A stretch of DNA of 64,000 nt from GCA-2748575 sp965222725 (GCA_965222725.1 OZ244969.1:5766001-5830000), one strand, 5' to 3'; shown: positions 17,019 through 25,457, counted from the first letter of the stretch. A program made the numbers and translations. Notes: generated from the letters alone by a model not told the origin.

Positions 17019-17047
17019 TAGTATTTTTTGACAATATACGTTGTCAA
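17018..17047 (-). promoter_or_regulatory. Predicted sigma-70 promoter of the S15 hydrolase gene
   Basis: On the minus strand TTGACA (17047-17042) is followed after 18 nt by TACTAT (17023-17018). Both hexamers are embedded in the two palindromes. The hydrolase ATG is about 115 nt downstream. Confidence 0.55.
17028..17047. promoter_or_regulatory. Operator 2: TGACAA-N6-TTGTCA palindrome
   Basis: TTGACAA-N6-TTGTCAA has the same half-sites and 6-bp spacing as operator 1. The centres are 28 bp apart. It covers the -35 box of the leftward promoter and lies just upstream of a rightward Shine-Dalgarno. Confidence 0.75.
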
Positions 17048-17063
17048 ATAAAGAGGAGAAAAA

Positions 17064-17219
17064 ATGTCGCCATTGTCGCGAATGATCACGCAACGAAAAC
17101 CATGGGAGGCAAAGAGCTTCGTGTCAGAAAAAAGAGGGGGGAATCAGAAGGAAGAATCAAAGGGGGCGCAAAGGCAGCGCCCCTCTTTTTTACGGGTTAC
17201 GGATTACGCTTCTCGTTAA
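17064..17219 (+). CDS. Possible 51-codon small ORF downstream of the operators
   Basis: An excellent Shine-Dalgarno (AGAGGAG, 5 nt before ATG) opens a 51-residue basic ORF starting MSPLSRMITQRKPW, whose stop overlaps the 3' end of the convergent TM2-pilin gene. An intrinsic terminator-like hairpin (17163-17190) lies inside its 3' half, so a rightward transcript may end before the stop codon. It may be a leader peptide, a small regulatory RNA with a translatable 5' end, or chance. No family recognised. Confidence 0.3.
   Translation: MSPLSRMITQRKPWEAKSFVSEKRGGNQKEESKGAQRQRPSFLRVTDYASR
17163..17190 (+). terminator. Rightward intrinsic terminator
   Basis: A perfect 7-bp stem GGGGCGC/GCGCCCC with a 7-nt loop is followed by TCTTTTTTT on the plus strand. 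No established plus-strand gene lies upstream of it, which implies a short transcript starting near the operator pair. It may also help terminate the leftward TM2-pilin gene, though the T-tract on that side is weak. Confidence 0.7.
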
Positions 17220-18790
17220 CGTTCCGTAAAGCTGTTGATGACCTGTTGCATATCCGCCTCGTTGCCGGAAAACCGCGATGCCAGCGACCAGCTGATGAGC
17301 TGGTAATAATGCTCATCGCTTTCCGCAAACACAAAAAAGTAGTTCAGGTTCAGCTCTTCCACTACGCTGTCCACCCGGTAGCGAATTGCCTCCATGCCGG
17401 CCAGCGAAGCTGCCCCGGTGTATTTTACTTTTGAGTCGCTGGCACCCTGTGCATGGCTTTCAATGACAGCATCGGCATAATCTTTCAAAGTAAAACCAGG
17501 CAAATCCGCTTTGCTGTCTTCAATGGCAACAAAGTAGCTTTCTGCAAAAATATTTCCCGCCTGCAGGGAGGCATCCTCGTTCAGTTCCAGTGTGTTCCAG
17601 GATTCCGGCACCGACACTTGCAAACGTCCGTCTCTGGATGCCAGTGTCTTTACCGGCCCGGTCAGCTGTTCGCTCTGAAACATGCCTTCACGGCATTCTG
17701 TCGGGCGAAAGCGTTTCATCAGCGTGCCGCCACTGCAATCCCAGGTAACAGTAGCGCCCGCTTCACCCGGCGCGGATACCGCCGGTACCCAGACAATGGT
17801 TTCGCCGTTGAGCTGATCATTGTCTGACTGGAAGGTACCCACCATGCGGCCACCGCTCTCAATCGCCAGGGACTGAAGATGACCATCAGAAATATTTTCC
17901 GGCAGACCGGCATCCAGATTGCTGTTGGGAATAAAACTGGTGCGCTGAATAAATTCAGACACCTCACCTTTATATCGATTAACAATAGGCATGGCAGAAT
18001 TCACCTGGGCACGTAAGGTGTAATCCTGATAGGCGGGTATGGCAACCGCCGCCAGAATCCCCACCACCGGAATCAACACCAGTATCACCACCACCGCCAT
18101 TAACGCCGGATTAAGGCCTTTCACATCACCGTACTTGATATCCCAGCTGTCTTTTGGCGTAAAGAGAAACACCAGGCCCTCGACAATGGCCACCAACCAG
18201 GACAGTACACCAAACAGAAAATAGAAAATCCCCCACCATTGCCCCAGATAAAAGCGGTGCACACCCAGCCAGCCGAAAAAAATGGCCAGTAAACCGGCGG
18301 TGTATTTGCTGCGGGATTTACCTACCAGTTGTTTGGCACCACAGTTAAAGCATTCCTTGTCAGTGGCATCGAGTTTGGCACCGCACTGACGGCAGTGAAC
18401 CTGTGGCTGGTAATTCTGGGTGGCAGGGGATGAATAAGGGTTTTGAGTATTTGCCGAAGATGAAGTTGTCGTGGCAGCGGGCTGGTCATTCGTTTGCTCA
18501 GAATCGCGCGGTGTTGCTTCGATGACTTCAAGCTCCAGTGGCGAAGCATTCTGCGGCAACGGCGGGTCCACCTCCACGGCTACACCGGCTTTGTTCAAAG
18601 CCGTGACATACTGCTCTACCTGCCCGGGTTGCAGCTCTTTTCTGATAACGACGGTTTTTCCTGAAAACAGACGCTCCACAGTTTCGCGATTGGTTTTCAG
18701 TAGTCGTTGCAGGTTACTTTTAGCGACTTCCAGAGAAATATTATCGAGGGTTTTTCCGGAAAAAAGAATACGGTGTGTATCTGGGGACAT
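17216..18790 (-). CDS. Fusion protein: zinc ribbon + TM2 domain + internal type IV pilin-like domain
   Basis: The 524 residues divide as follows. Residues 1-75: an uncharacterised alpha/beta domain with an FSGKT motif occurring twice (10-14 and 42-46). 80-130: a Ser/Thr/Gln-rich linker. 133-153: a zinc ribbon (C133, C136, C147, C150). 163-210: a TM2 domain (GLLAIFFGWLGVHRFYLG). 229-265: a helix containing GILAAVAIPAYQDYT, identical over 15 residues to the PilA encoded at 47997-48428. About 266-385: a pilin-like globular part with a likely disulfide (WDCSGG...PTECR). About 390-524: a C-terminal domain of unknown fold. The prepilin site (G/FTLIE with Glu5) is absent, so the pilin part would remain membrane-embedded after the TM2 helices. 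A strong Shine-Dalgarno (AAAGGGA) supports the start. Function unknown; it could be a pilus-assembly or envelope stress factor. Confidence 0.85.
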   Translation of the reverse strand: MSPDTHRILFSGKTLDNISLEVAKSNLQRLLKTNRETVERLFSGKTVVIRKELQPGQVEQYVTALNKAGVAVEVDPPLPQNASPLELEVIEATPRDSEQTNDQPAATTTSSSANTQNPYSSPATQNYQPQVHCRQCGAKLDATDKECFNCGAKQLVGKSRSKYTAGLLAIFFGWLGVHRFYLGQWWGIFYFLFGVLSWLVAIVEGLVFLFTPKDSWDIKYGDVKGLNPALMAVVVILVLIPVVGILAAVAIPAYQDYTLRAQVNSAMPIVNRYKGEVSEFIQRTSFIPNSNLDAGLPENISDGHLQSLAIESGGRMVGTFQSDNDQLNGETIVWVPAVSAPGEAGATVTWDCSGGTLMKRFRPTECREGMFQSEQLTGPVKTLASRDGRLQVSVPESWNTLELNEDASLQAGNIFAESYFVAIEDSKADLPGFTLKDYADAVIESHAQGASDSKVKYTGAASLAGMEAIRYRVDSVVEELNLNYFFVFAESDEHYYQLISWSLASRFSGNEADMQQVINSFTER

Positions 18791-18884
18791 GCCAATTCCC
18801 TTTGGTATGAAAGGTTAAATGATTGCGCTTAGTGGCAACAGCATTATAGCTGTAACCAAAATAATTGGAAAAAACCGGTGCGGA

Positions 18885-19376
18885 TTACCACCAGTATTTA
18901 CCAAAATTTTCCGGGTTGGCCCAATATTTCGGGTTATTCCATAAACGCTTGTGATTGTAGCTGCGTAGATTGTATTCAAACGCAGTCAAAGGATGATCGG
19001 GATGAGGAAAGCGGGCAATTTTTTTAAATCCCAAACCGAATAAATCAGTATCCGACAGAGTGTCGTCACCACTGGTATCCAGCAATACCAGAATTGCTTC
19101 CACCAGAGCATTGCGATATCCGGCCAGTAACTGGGTAATAGTTTGCTGTGTGCAATCATCCAGGCCACCGGACAAAACCACGGCCTGAATTGCGGGTAAC
19201 TGATCGGTATTCTCCCAGGGTTTAATACCATTGCAGTCGGCGGTCGTCACAGTATCAGATAACGCATCCGGCAGTGCGGGAAAACTGCCGACATAACCCA
19301 CCTTGTTAAAACCGTTTTCCGCCAGCCACTGGCAGACGAATTCGGTGGGGCTGTCATGATGATCGGATTCTGTCAC
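18885..19376 (-). CDS. Hypothetical protein, DUF6231-like
   Basis: This 163-residue soluble protein has alternating strand and helix predictions (VGYVGSFP, AVVLSGGLDD, AILVLLDT), as in a Rossmann-like half domain. Its aromatic, Asn-rich C-terminus (NNPKYWANPENFGKYWW) resembles Pseudomonas proteins labelled DUF6231. No catalytic motif is evident. It is on the same strand as its neighbours with about 100-nt gaps. Family label is from memory and tentative; the gene itself is well supported by length and composition. Confidence 0.6.
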   Translation of the reverse strand: MTESDHHDSPTEFVCQWLAENGFNKVGYVGSFPALPDALSDTVTTADCNGIKPWENTDQLPAIQAVVLSGGLDDCTQQTITQLLAGYRNALVEAILVLLDTSGDDTLSDTDLFGLGFKKIARFPHPDHPLTAFEYNLRSYNHKRLWNNPKYWANPENFGKYWW

Positions 19377-19436
19377 TTTGTCTCCCGATTAAGATTGCGG
19401 ATTCAGCAAATATTGAATACTGACAGGCCATGTTCA

Positions 19437-19490
19437 CTGAGTCAGAGTTACTGAATCCGGGTTATTGAATAAGAATTACTGAATAAGTGT
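19437..19490. repeat. Three degenerate 14-bp repeats at the end of the PhoD-like gene
   Basis: TTACTGAATCCGGG, TTATTGAATAAGAA and TTACTGAATAAG follow one another across the stop codon. The terminal L-I-Q-stop coding unit appears again just beyond it, as if by slippage duplication. Confidence 0.7.
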
Positions 19491-20954
19491 TTCATAGGGT
19501 TCAAAATCACGCACCGGCAAATTATTCTGATCACGCTCCCTGACGCGCCAGGCGTTAACACTCAGTTTGATACCGCCTTCCTGATGACGCTGAAAACCTA
19601 CCGTCATAAAGTGTTCCCGGGTACGTTCCCTGGGATAGGCCGAGGCAATAAAGCCACGCTTGGTGCTGACAGCAAACTTTTTATTGTGTTTCACCTTGGC
19701 CGGTTTCCAGCCGTGAATCACAATCTCCCGGGGATCGGGGAACGTGTGGGGCGAAAACTTTGGCCCTGATGTGGCCAGCCCATTAAGGCCGGTAAGGTTT
19801 GACAACGGCGACGATACCACTTCAATCAGGCGTCTGCCTGACGGCGTTAATGTGGTTTCAGAAATACGCCCGAAATGCACATCGCCACTGAGCACCACAA
19901 TATCATGACCACTATCCGCCAATGCCACCAGCAAGGCCTTGTACTGGGATTCAAAACTCACCAGATTGCGTTCGGTATAACTGCGTTCCACCAGTAATGG
20001 CTGGGACAATACCAGCACCCCCGGTGACTGCAGGTTTTTCGCCCAGGATTCCATAGTGCGAAAATCCTCGCGGCTCATAAACCCTTTTTTATCACGCCCG
20101 GAACGCAGATCCGCCAGGCAAAACGAGATATCAGTACCAATACTGAAGGTTTCCACCGTGGGCGAACACTGAATCTTGCGCACCCCATCCTGAGCTGCTT
20201 TGGTCCAGGCTTTACGCACGTAATCCAGTTTCAGCGTCAGCAAGGTGGGCAGCAAGGAATCATAAAAGGGATAGTCGTTCCAGTATTCGTGATCATCCGC
20301 CAGCATCCAGGTACCACCGCGGGTGAAGATACTGCCCAGCAGCTGCCAGTGCTCTGCATAGTCATTGGCAACGCGATCACGAATTTCCTTGCTGATGAGT
20401 GACAGGGAATCAAAACCAATATCCAGATACACCTGGTCACCGGTAAGAAAAGTAATATCCGGGCGAACGTCCGGGTGGCCCCGCTCATAAAGCGCCCGGT
20501 AAGCACCGGCGGTTTGACCGCCATCGCGATGGCTATAAAAGCAGCTTCCCAGGCCGACGGTAAATGCCGCTTGTTTATGATCCGGCAAGGATTCCGGCAG
20601 GGTATCGAATTTACCGTCTCGCAGTTCCTGCCATTGCTGTTGCCGGGGAACGCCTTTTATTTTTTCAAGACGACGGGAAAAACGTAGTTGGTAGTGAGTG
20701 CCCGGCGTCAGATTATCGAACTCCACAATGCTGTAGAAACGCTGGTAAACGTAACGGAAAGGCCGTTTCCAGTCTGATTTTTCAATGGTTCGCTGGATGA
20801 CTTTACCATCAGGTGCAATCAGTTCCACCCGAGCCAGCTCCGGCTTCATCATGTAGTGAAACAGTGTTCCGACCCACACTCTGACTTTCGTCTGGCTGAC
20901 ACCAAGAACAACTAAAGTCCATTTTGAGGTGCTGGTTTCAAATGGCTGAGGCAT
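19476..20954 (-). CDS. PhoD-like metallophosphatase
   Basis: The family hydrolyses phosphate mono- and diesters with a Fe/Ca or related metal centre. The 492-residue protein has an N-terminal beta-sandwich-like region (about 1-110). The PhoD catalytic domain follows with VGLGSCFYSHRD, ITFLTGDQVYLD, WMLADDHEYWNDYP (metal-binding Asp/His/Asn) and VVLSGDVHFGRISE (GDxH). No signal peptide or Tat motif is seen, unlike classical exported PhoD, so a cytoplasmic role is likely. I use ATG 20954, preceded by AAAAGGGGAA, rather than the upstream frame extension. Substrate is unknown. Confidence 0.85.
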   Translation of the reverse strand: MPQPFETSTSKWTLVVLGVSQTKVRVWVGTLFHYMMKPELARVELIAPDGKVIQRTIEKSDWKRPFRYVYQRFYSIVEFDNLTPGTHYQLRFSRRLEKIKGVPRQQQWQELRDGKFDTLPESLPDHKQAAFTVGLGSCFYSHRDGGQTAGAYRALYERGHPDVRPDITFLTGDQVYLDIGFDSLSLISKEIRDRVANDYAEHWQLLGSIFTRGGTWMLADDHEYWNDYPFYDSLLPTLLTLKLDYVRKAWTKAAQDGVRKIQCSPTVETFSIGTDISFCLADLRSGRDKKGFMSREDFRTMESWAKNLQSPGVLVLSQPLLVERSYTERNLVSFESQYKALLVALADSGHDIVVLSGDVHFGRISETTLTPSGRRLIEVVSSPLSNLTGLNGLATSGPKFSPHTFPDPREIVIHGWKPAKVKHNKKFAVSTKRGFIASAYPRERTREHFMTVGFQRHQEGGIKLSVNAWRVRERDQNNLPVRDFEPYETLIQ

Positions 20955-21058
20955 ATCCGTTCCCCTTTTATTAACGCACAAAGCAGGTTAACGACTATAC
21001 CTTACCACTAAATAAATTAGCCAGAGCTAATCCACACTCCTGACTTTTCAGGCAGCTG

Positions 21059-22933
21059 TCAGGCCACTTCCACGCGGTTGCGGCCATTGGCTTTGGCCTG
21101 ATAGAGGGCAGCGTCTGCCTTGCCGATCAGCGCGTCCGGTGTCCAGCTGTCGTCGGGAACCACCGCAGCAATTCCCAGGCTGATGGTAACCTTGAAATGA
21201 ACCCCATCGGCATTGATGTCCAGTTTTTCCACCTGTTCACGGATATATTCAGACACTTTTCCGGCACCCTCCACACCCGTATCCGGCAGCATGATGACAA
21301 ACTCTTCACCACCAAACCTGACCGCCATATCACCAGGGCGCTGGGTATGAAAACGGATCACTTCCGCCACCTGTTTCAGGCAAAGGTCGCCGGCCAGGTG
21401 GCCATAGGTATCGTTCACCTGTTTAAAGTGATCAATATCCAGCACCACGATGGTGATCGGTTGTTGGTTTCTGATACTGCGGCGGAATTCTTCTTCGTAA
21501 TATTTGGTGAAGTAACGGCGGTTTTTCAGGCCGGTGAGCTGATCAGTATTGCTCAGGGCTTCCAGTTGCTGATTGGCATCCTCCAGTCGGCTGAGGGTGT
21601 TTTGCAATTCCCGGGTGCGTTCCACTACTTTGGTTTCCAGTTCCTGATTGGCCTGTTCCTGCAAACGGATCTTCTCCTCATGGGAACGGTTGACTTCGCT
21701 GGCCAGATGCAGTGCCACTTCCGTTGCCTGCTTTGCCGCTGCCCTTTCACGGGTAAAATGCGCACCCAATGCAAAAGACAATAACGCCAGCTCCACCACC
21801 AGACCAAAAATCTGGATATTGCGAATCACTGTATTGCCCGGCAGCCAGCCGGCAAGGTACAGGGTGTAAATGCAGGTACCCACCAACAACATGCTCCAGG
21901 CGATGGTAAAGTAACGGGCATCGGGATTGCCCTTTTGCCATTCCCGGATACCGACGGCATAAGCAAATACCGAAGCAAAAATACCCAACCCCTGGCCAAT
22001 GGGCGTTATGGTAGCTTCATCACTGATCTGATAACCCACCACCAGCAGACCGTAAACGCCGACTGCAGCAACAATGCAGCGATGGGCCAACGGGTTGTTT
22101 TTGCGCAACTGCAGAAAACGATCCACAAACAAGCTGCCGAACACAAAGCTGCCCAGCACGCCCACCAGCAATGAAGTGTCACTGAAATAAACGGAGTTCC
22201 CCCAGAAATACTGCTGCCCCAGCCCGGTGAGCGAGCCGATATACACACAAACAAAAATCAGATAAGCAACGTAATACAGATACAGCCGGTCGCGGACATA
22301 AAACCACATGCCCAGGTTGTAGATTAAAATAATGGTCAGCAGCCCAAAGAAGAATCCCAGAAAAATCTGCTGACGATTCTCCTTATAGAAAAAATCTTCC
22401 GGTTCCCACAAATGCATGGGCAGCAGAATAGAGCTGCCGGTGTTGATTTTCAGGTAAAGAGTACCTTCAAGATTCATTGTATCCGGCAGGGGAAAAACGA
22501 AAAAGCGATGCTGCAGGTATTGCTGAGTTTTAGGACTATGGTCCCCCTGCACGCCCAGATCATGAACGCCCCGGGCATCCACCCAGTAGGCTTGCACACG
22601 ATCGATAAAGGGCCAGGCAACTTCAAACAGGGCCGGTGGCCTGCTGACCTGCGTGGATACCGGCATACGCAACCAGACAGTGGCTGCAGAAAATCCCAGA
22701 TTCAGGGAGCCATCGCGATTTTGCCGCCAGGGAATTTTTTCCGGGTCGGCGGCAAGCGTGTCAATTTTGTATTGATTTTCGACGTCAAAAAAGTAATCGG
22801 CCTGTTCCGTCAGGTTGAGGTCTGCCGCAAACAGTTGATCACTAAGGAAATACAGCAAAACAAAGGTCAGCAACCACAACCTTACGATAACGCAAAGCAT
22901 GCAGGTTTTTTTGGAGCGTGGCTTGGCTGACAT
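21059..22933 (-). CDS. 7TMR-DISM diguanylate cyclase
   Basis: This membrane sensor makes cyclic di-GMP. The protein (624 residues from ATG 22933; a GTG at 22963 would add 10) has a signal peptide ending near LFAADLN. A periplasmic 7TMR-DISMED2 beta domain follows (about 45-175), then seven transmembrane helices (about 185-400) and a coiled coil (about 420-480). The GGDEF domain carries DQLTGLKNRRYF, VLDIDHFKQVNDTYGH and an intact active site RFGGEEF. The residues expected for metal and GTP binding are present, so it should be active, in contrast to the degenerate domain at 1473-2447. No ribosome-binding site is convincing for either start. Confidence 0.92.
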   Translation of the reverse strand: MSAKPRSKKTCMLCVIVRLWLLTFVLLYFLSDQLFAADLNLTEQADYFFDVENQYKIDTLAADPEKIPWRQNRDGSLNLGFSAATVWLRMPVSTQVSRPPALFEVAWPFIDRVQAYWVDARGVHDLGVQGDHSPKTQQYLQHRFFVFPLPDTMNLEGTLYLKINTGSSILLPMHLWEPEDFFYKENRQQIFLGFFFGLLTIILIYNLGMWFYVRDRLYLYYVAYLIFVCVYIGSLTGLGQQYFWGNSVYFSDTSLLVGVLGSFVFGSLFVDRFLQLRKNNPLAHRCIVAAVGVYGLLVVGYQISDEATITPIGQGLGIFASVFAYAVGIREWQKGNPDARYFTIAWSMLLVGTCIYTLYLAGWLPGNTVIRNIQIFGLVVELALLSFALGAHFTRERAAAKQATEVALHLASEVNRSHEEKIRLQEQANQELETKVVERTRELQNTLSRLEDANQQLEALSNTDQLTGLKNRRYFTKYYEEEFRRSIRNQQPITIVVLDIDHFKQVNDTYGHLAGDLCLKQVAEVIRFHTQRPGDMAVRFGGEEFVIMLPDTGVEGAGKVSEYIREQVEKLDINADGVHFKVTISLGIAAVVPDDSWTPDALIGKADAALYQAKANGRNRVEVA

Positions 22934-23262
22934 CAGGTAAGGAATTTCCGCAATTTCTGACACTTAGGGGCAGTTTTTTTAACTATAGCAGTTTGCTGCC
23001 ATGGAGAATCATCACACTGCCCGGCCTATGATCCGTTTTTAATCACCCGGGGCTATTAAAGCCTTTCCGCTCGGACCGTTTGGCTCTATAAAACATTGTT
23101 TTTCATAAATAATGCTGAATTTTTGCGAAAGCCTGCCGATCTAACTAATAAGCGCAGAAAGATTGGCAAGCAGTTTGCAGAATTATTGGATAACGTCAGA
23201 AAATGCGCGAATTTGTTAAATCATTCGACGCATATCCCAAACACTGGGAGAGGAGTTGTGTC

Positions 23263-23751
23263 ATGGGTATTTGTGGAACCGAGCTACTGGAACTGGTGAT
23301 ACGCCCCACCTTGAAAGATCTTGGGGTGCATGCTCCTGTTGCTGAGAATTTGCTGTTGGGAACAGCAGCCGTTCAGTCAAACCTTGGTTTTTATCTAAAC
23401 AGCCACCAGGGAATCGGTATTTACGGTATCAGTGCCGAACGCCACCAGGCGGTTTGGGACGAATACCTGGCATTCAATGAAGATCTGGCCAGCCAGGTGC
23501 GCGGCTTTGCTTCGCAACATGAATTTTTAAAAGCGCCTCACAGCGAACTGGTGTGTAATTTACGCTACGCCACCGTAATCGCCTGGATGATTTACCAGGC
23601 GGCTGACGTGGACCTGCATGAACTGCACACAACAAAGGATATGGCAGAGTGCTGGTATCGGGTATTTACCGGATGCGCCCCCTGCCAGTCGCCGGAAACC
23701 TTTATGGCCCGTTACCGGACGCTGTTCAACGACTGCGAGCAGGCCGCTTGA
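23263..23751 (+). CDS. Domesticated phage-type lysozyme-like protein (putative)
   Basis: The 162-residue protein starts at ATG 23263, 8 nt after GGAGAGGAG; a 20-codon in-frame extension exists but lacks a site. It resembles small phage proteins with the pattern RPTLxxLG...AExLLxGTAAQESGLG...YRxxFN. Here the corresponding block is GTAAVQSNLGFYL, so the putative catalytic Glu is replaced by Gln, followed by GIGIYGISAERHQAVWDEYL and a C-terminal FMARYRTLFND. No other phage genes are nearby. It may be a catalytically dead remnant recruited for another job. The family recall is approximate and needs a profile search. The 22934-23262 gap upstream is A+T-rich with no other convincing gene. Confidence 0.5.
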   Translation: MGICGTELLELVIRPTLKDLGVHAPVAENLLLGTAAVQSNLGFYLNSHQGIGIYGISAERHQAVWDEYLAFNEDLASQVRGFASQHEFLKAPHSELVCNLRYATVIAWMIYQAADVDLHELHTTKDMAECWYRVFTGCAPCQSPETFMARYRTLFNDCEQAA

Positions 23752-23761
23752 TAAATCGCTC

Positions 23762-23788
23762 GGCTGTTTTATAACAGCCTTGAGCGGT
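23762..23788. terminator. Bidirectional terminator between the lysozyme-like gene and aceF
   Basis: GGCTGTT-TTAT-AACAGCC is a perfect 7-bp stem, extended on the minus strand by CGCT/AGCG and followed there by ATTTAT. It lies between the convergent stops at 23751 and 23811 and could serve both genes. Confidence 0.6.
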
Positions 23789-23816
23789 TTTGTATCAGCC
23801 TTGAGCGGTCTTATAA
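23775..23816. repeat. Two 21-bp direct repeats at the aceF 3' end
   Basis: CAGCCTTGAGCGGT recurs at a 21-bp interval (23775 and 23796), the second copy running up to the aceF stop. It is probably a duplication of part of the terminator region. Confidence 0.7.
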
Positions 23817-25457
23817 AAGCACGCGACGAATATCTTCCAGAATACCCGCCAGATGGCGGGTAAAGCGCGCTGCATCCGCACCGTCAATCACCCGGTGATC
23901 GTAAGACAGCGACAGCGGCAATATCAGCCGCGGTACAAACTCCCCGTCCTGATACACCGGCTTGTGACTGGAGCGGGACACACCCAGTATGGACACTTCG
24001 GGCCAGTTCACAATGGGGGTAAAGGCCGTACCACCGATTCCCCCCAACGACGAAATAGTAAAGGTGCCACCCTGCATATCCGCCGGCGACAGCTTTCTGT
24101 CCCTGGCTTTGCCACTCAAAGTCACCAGCTCCTGCGCCAGTTCCACCAGGGATTTCTGATCCGCATCTTTCACTACCGGCACCACCAGGCCTTCCGGCGT
24201 ATCCACCGCAATGCCGATATTGATGTATTTTTTCAGAATCAGTTCGGTGCCGTCTTTTGACAGGGAACTGTTGAACTTGGGGAAGGCCTGTAATGTTTTC
24301 ACCACCGCCTGAATCAGGAACGGCAAAAAGGTAAGTTTTACACCGCTTTCTTTCAGGCGGGCCCCTTCAGCTTTGCGGAAGGCTTCCAGCTCGGTGATAT
24401 CGGCATCATCAAACTGGGTAACATGGGGAATATGCACCCAGCTGCGATGCAGGTTGGCCGCACTGACCTTTCTCAGTTTGGATAATGCCTGGGATTCTGT
24501 TTCGCCCCACTTGCTGAAATCCACATCCGGAAGCTCCGGCAAACCACTGGCGCCGGCCACCGCCTGACCTTGCCCCGTCATCCGCTGTTTTACGTATTCG
24601 TGAACATCTTCTTTCAGAATTCGCTTTTTGGGGCCTGTGGCGGAAACTTCCGCAAGGTCCACACCCAGCTCACGGGCCAGCCGCCGCACAGCGGGGCCGG
24701 CATGAACCGCTTTACCGGACTTACCTGAAGGCGCAGCACCGGATGGCGCTGAAGCAGCGGCAGATGGCTGCGGCTTGCTTTTTTCTCCAGAAGACCCGGG
24801 TTTAGATTCAGGCTTTGATGGCGCTGATGCAGACTTTTCAGGTTGAGAAGCTTCAGCACCGCCCTGGACTTTCAGTTTGAGAATATCCGTGCCTTCGGAT
24901 ACCTTGTCGCCCACTTTCACCAGCACATGGGTAACGGTGCCCGCTTGGGGACAGGGTACTTCCATGGTGGCTTTGTCCGACTCCAGCACTATCATGGTGT
25001 CTTCGGCCTGCAGCTCACTGCCCTCTTCCACGTTGATTTCAATGACTTCAACGTCTTCGGCGCCACCAATATCCGGTACAGGCACGGTGATTTCCTGTTC
25101 CTGGCCACCGCCGGAAGATTTGGCTGCCGGTTTTTCTGAAGTTTCAGCCGCTTCTGATTCAGTTGATTCTGTGTCTTTCTTGTCAGCATCGCTAGCGGCA
25201 CCGGATTCGGCCGCGCCGCCGTCAACTTCCATCGTGCCCAGCAAATCACCCTGCTTGATCTGATCACCGACACTGACTTTGACAGAGTCCACTTTGCCGT
25301 CGAAAGGCGACGGAATCTCCAGGGTGGCTTTGTCGGATTCCACCACTGCCCATGTCTGTTCCTTTTCCACAGTATCACCGGGCTGCACGTTGATTTCGAT
25401 TACTTCAACGCTTTCCACATCACCCAGATCGGGAACGGTAACTTCGTTAATACTCAT
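23811..25457 (-). CDS. aceF: Pyruvate dehydrogenase E2, dihydrolipoamide acetyltransferase
   Basis: E2 moves the acetyl group from pyruvate to CoA on swinging lipoyl arms. The 548-residue protein has two lipoyl domains: K43 in VESDKATLE, and a second in LESDKATMEVP. An Ala/Pro/Ser/Lys-rich linker, a peripheral-subunit-binding domain (AVRRLARELGVDL) and the catalytic domain follow, the last ending with SLSYDHRVIDGADAARF, which carries the active-site His and Asp. It lies 72 nt downstream of aceE on the same strand; no lpd (E3) gene is in the window. Confidence 0.97.
   Translation of the reverse strand: MSINEVTVPDLGDVESVEVIEINVQPGDTVEKEQTWAVVESDKATLEIPSPFDGKVDSVKVSVGDQIKQGDLLGTMEVDGGAAESGAASDADKKDTESTESEAAETSEKPAAKSSGGGQEQEITVPVPDIGGAEDVEVIEINVEEGSELQAEDTMIVLESDKATMEVPCPQAGTVTHVLVKVGDKVSEGTDILKLKVQGGAEASQPEKSASAPSKPESKPGSSGEKSKPQPSAAASAPSGAAPSGKSGKAVHAGPAVRRLARELGVDLAEVSATGPKKRILKEDVHEYVKQRMTGQGQAVAGASGLPELPDVDFSKWGETESQALSKLRKVSAANLHRSWVHIPHVTQFDDADITELEAFRKAEGARLKESGVKLTFLPFLIQAVVKTLQAFPKFNSSLSKDGTELILKKYINIGIAVDTPEGLVVPVVKDADQKSLVELAQELVTLSGKARDRKLSPADMQGGTFTISSLGGIGGTAFTPIVNWPEVSILGVSRSSHKPVYQDGEFVPRLILPLSLSYDHRVIDGADAARFTRHLAGILEDIRRVLL

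Noticed and set aside
20955..20981. Nine-codon upstream extension of the PhoD-like protein
   Set aside because: ATG 20954 has the clear Shine-Dalgarno AAAAGGGGAA.
23096..23299. 67-codon plus-strand frame before the lysozyme-like gene
   Set aside because: No ribosome-binding site, low-complexity basic composition and overlap with the better-supported start at 23263.
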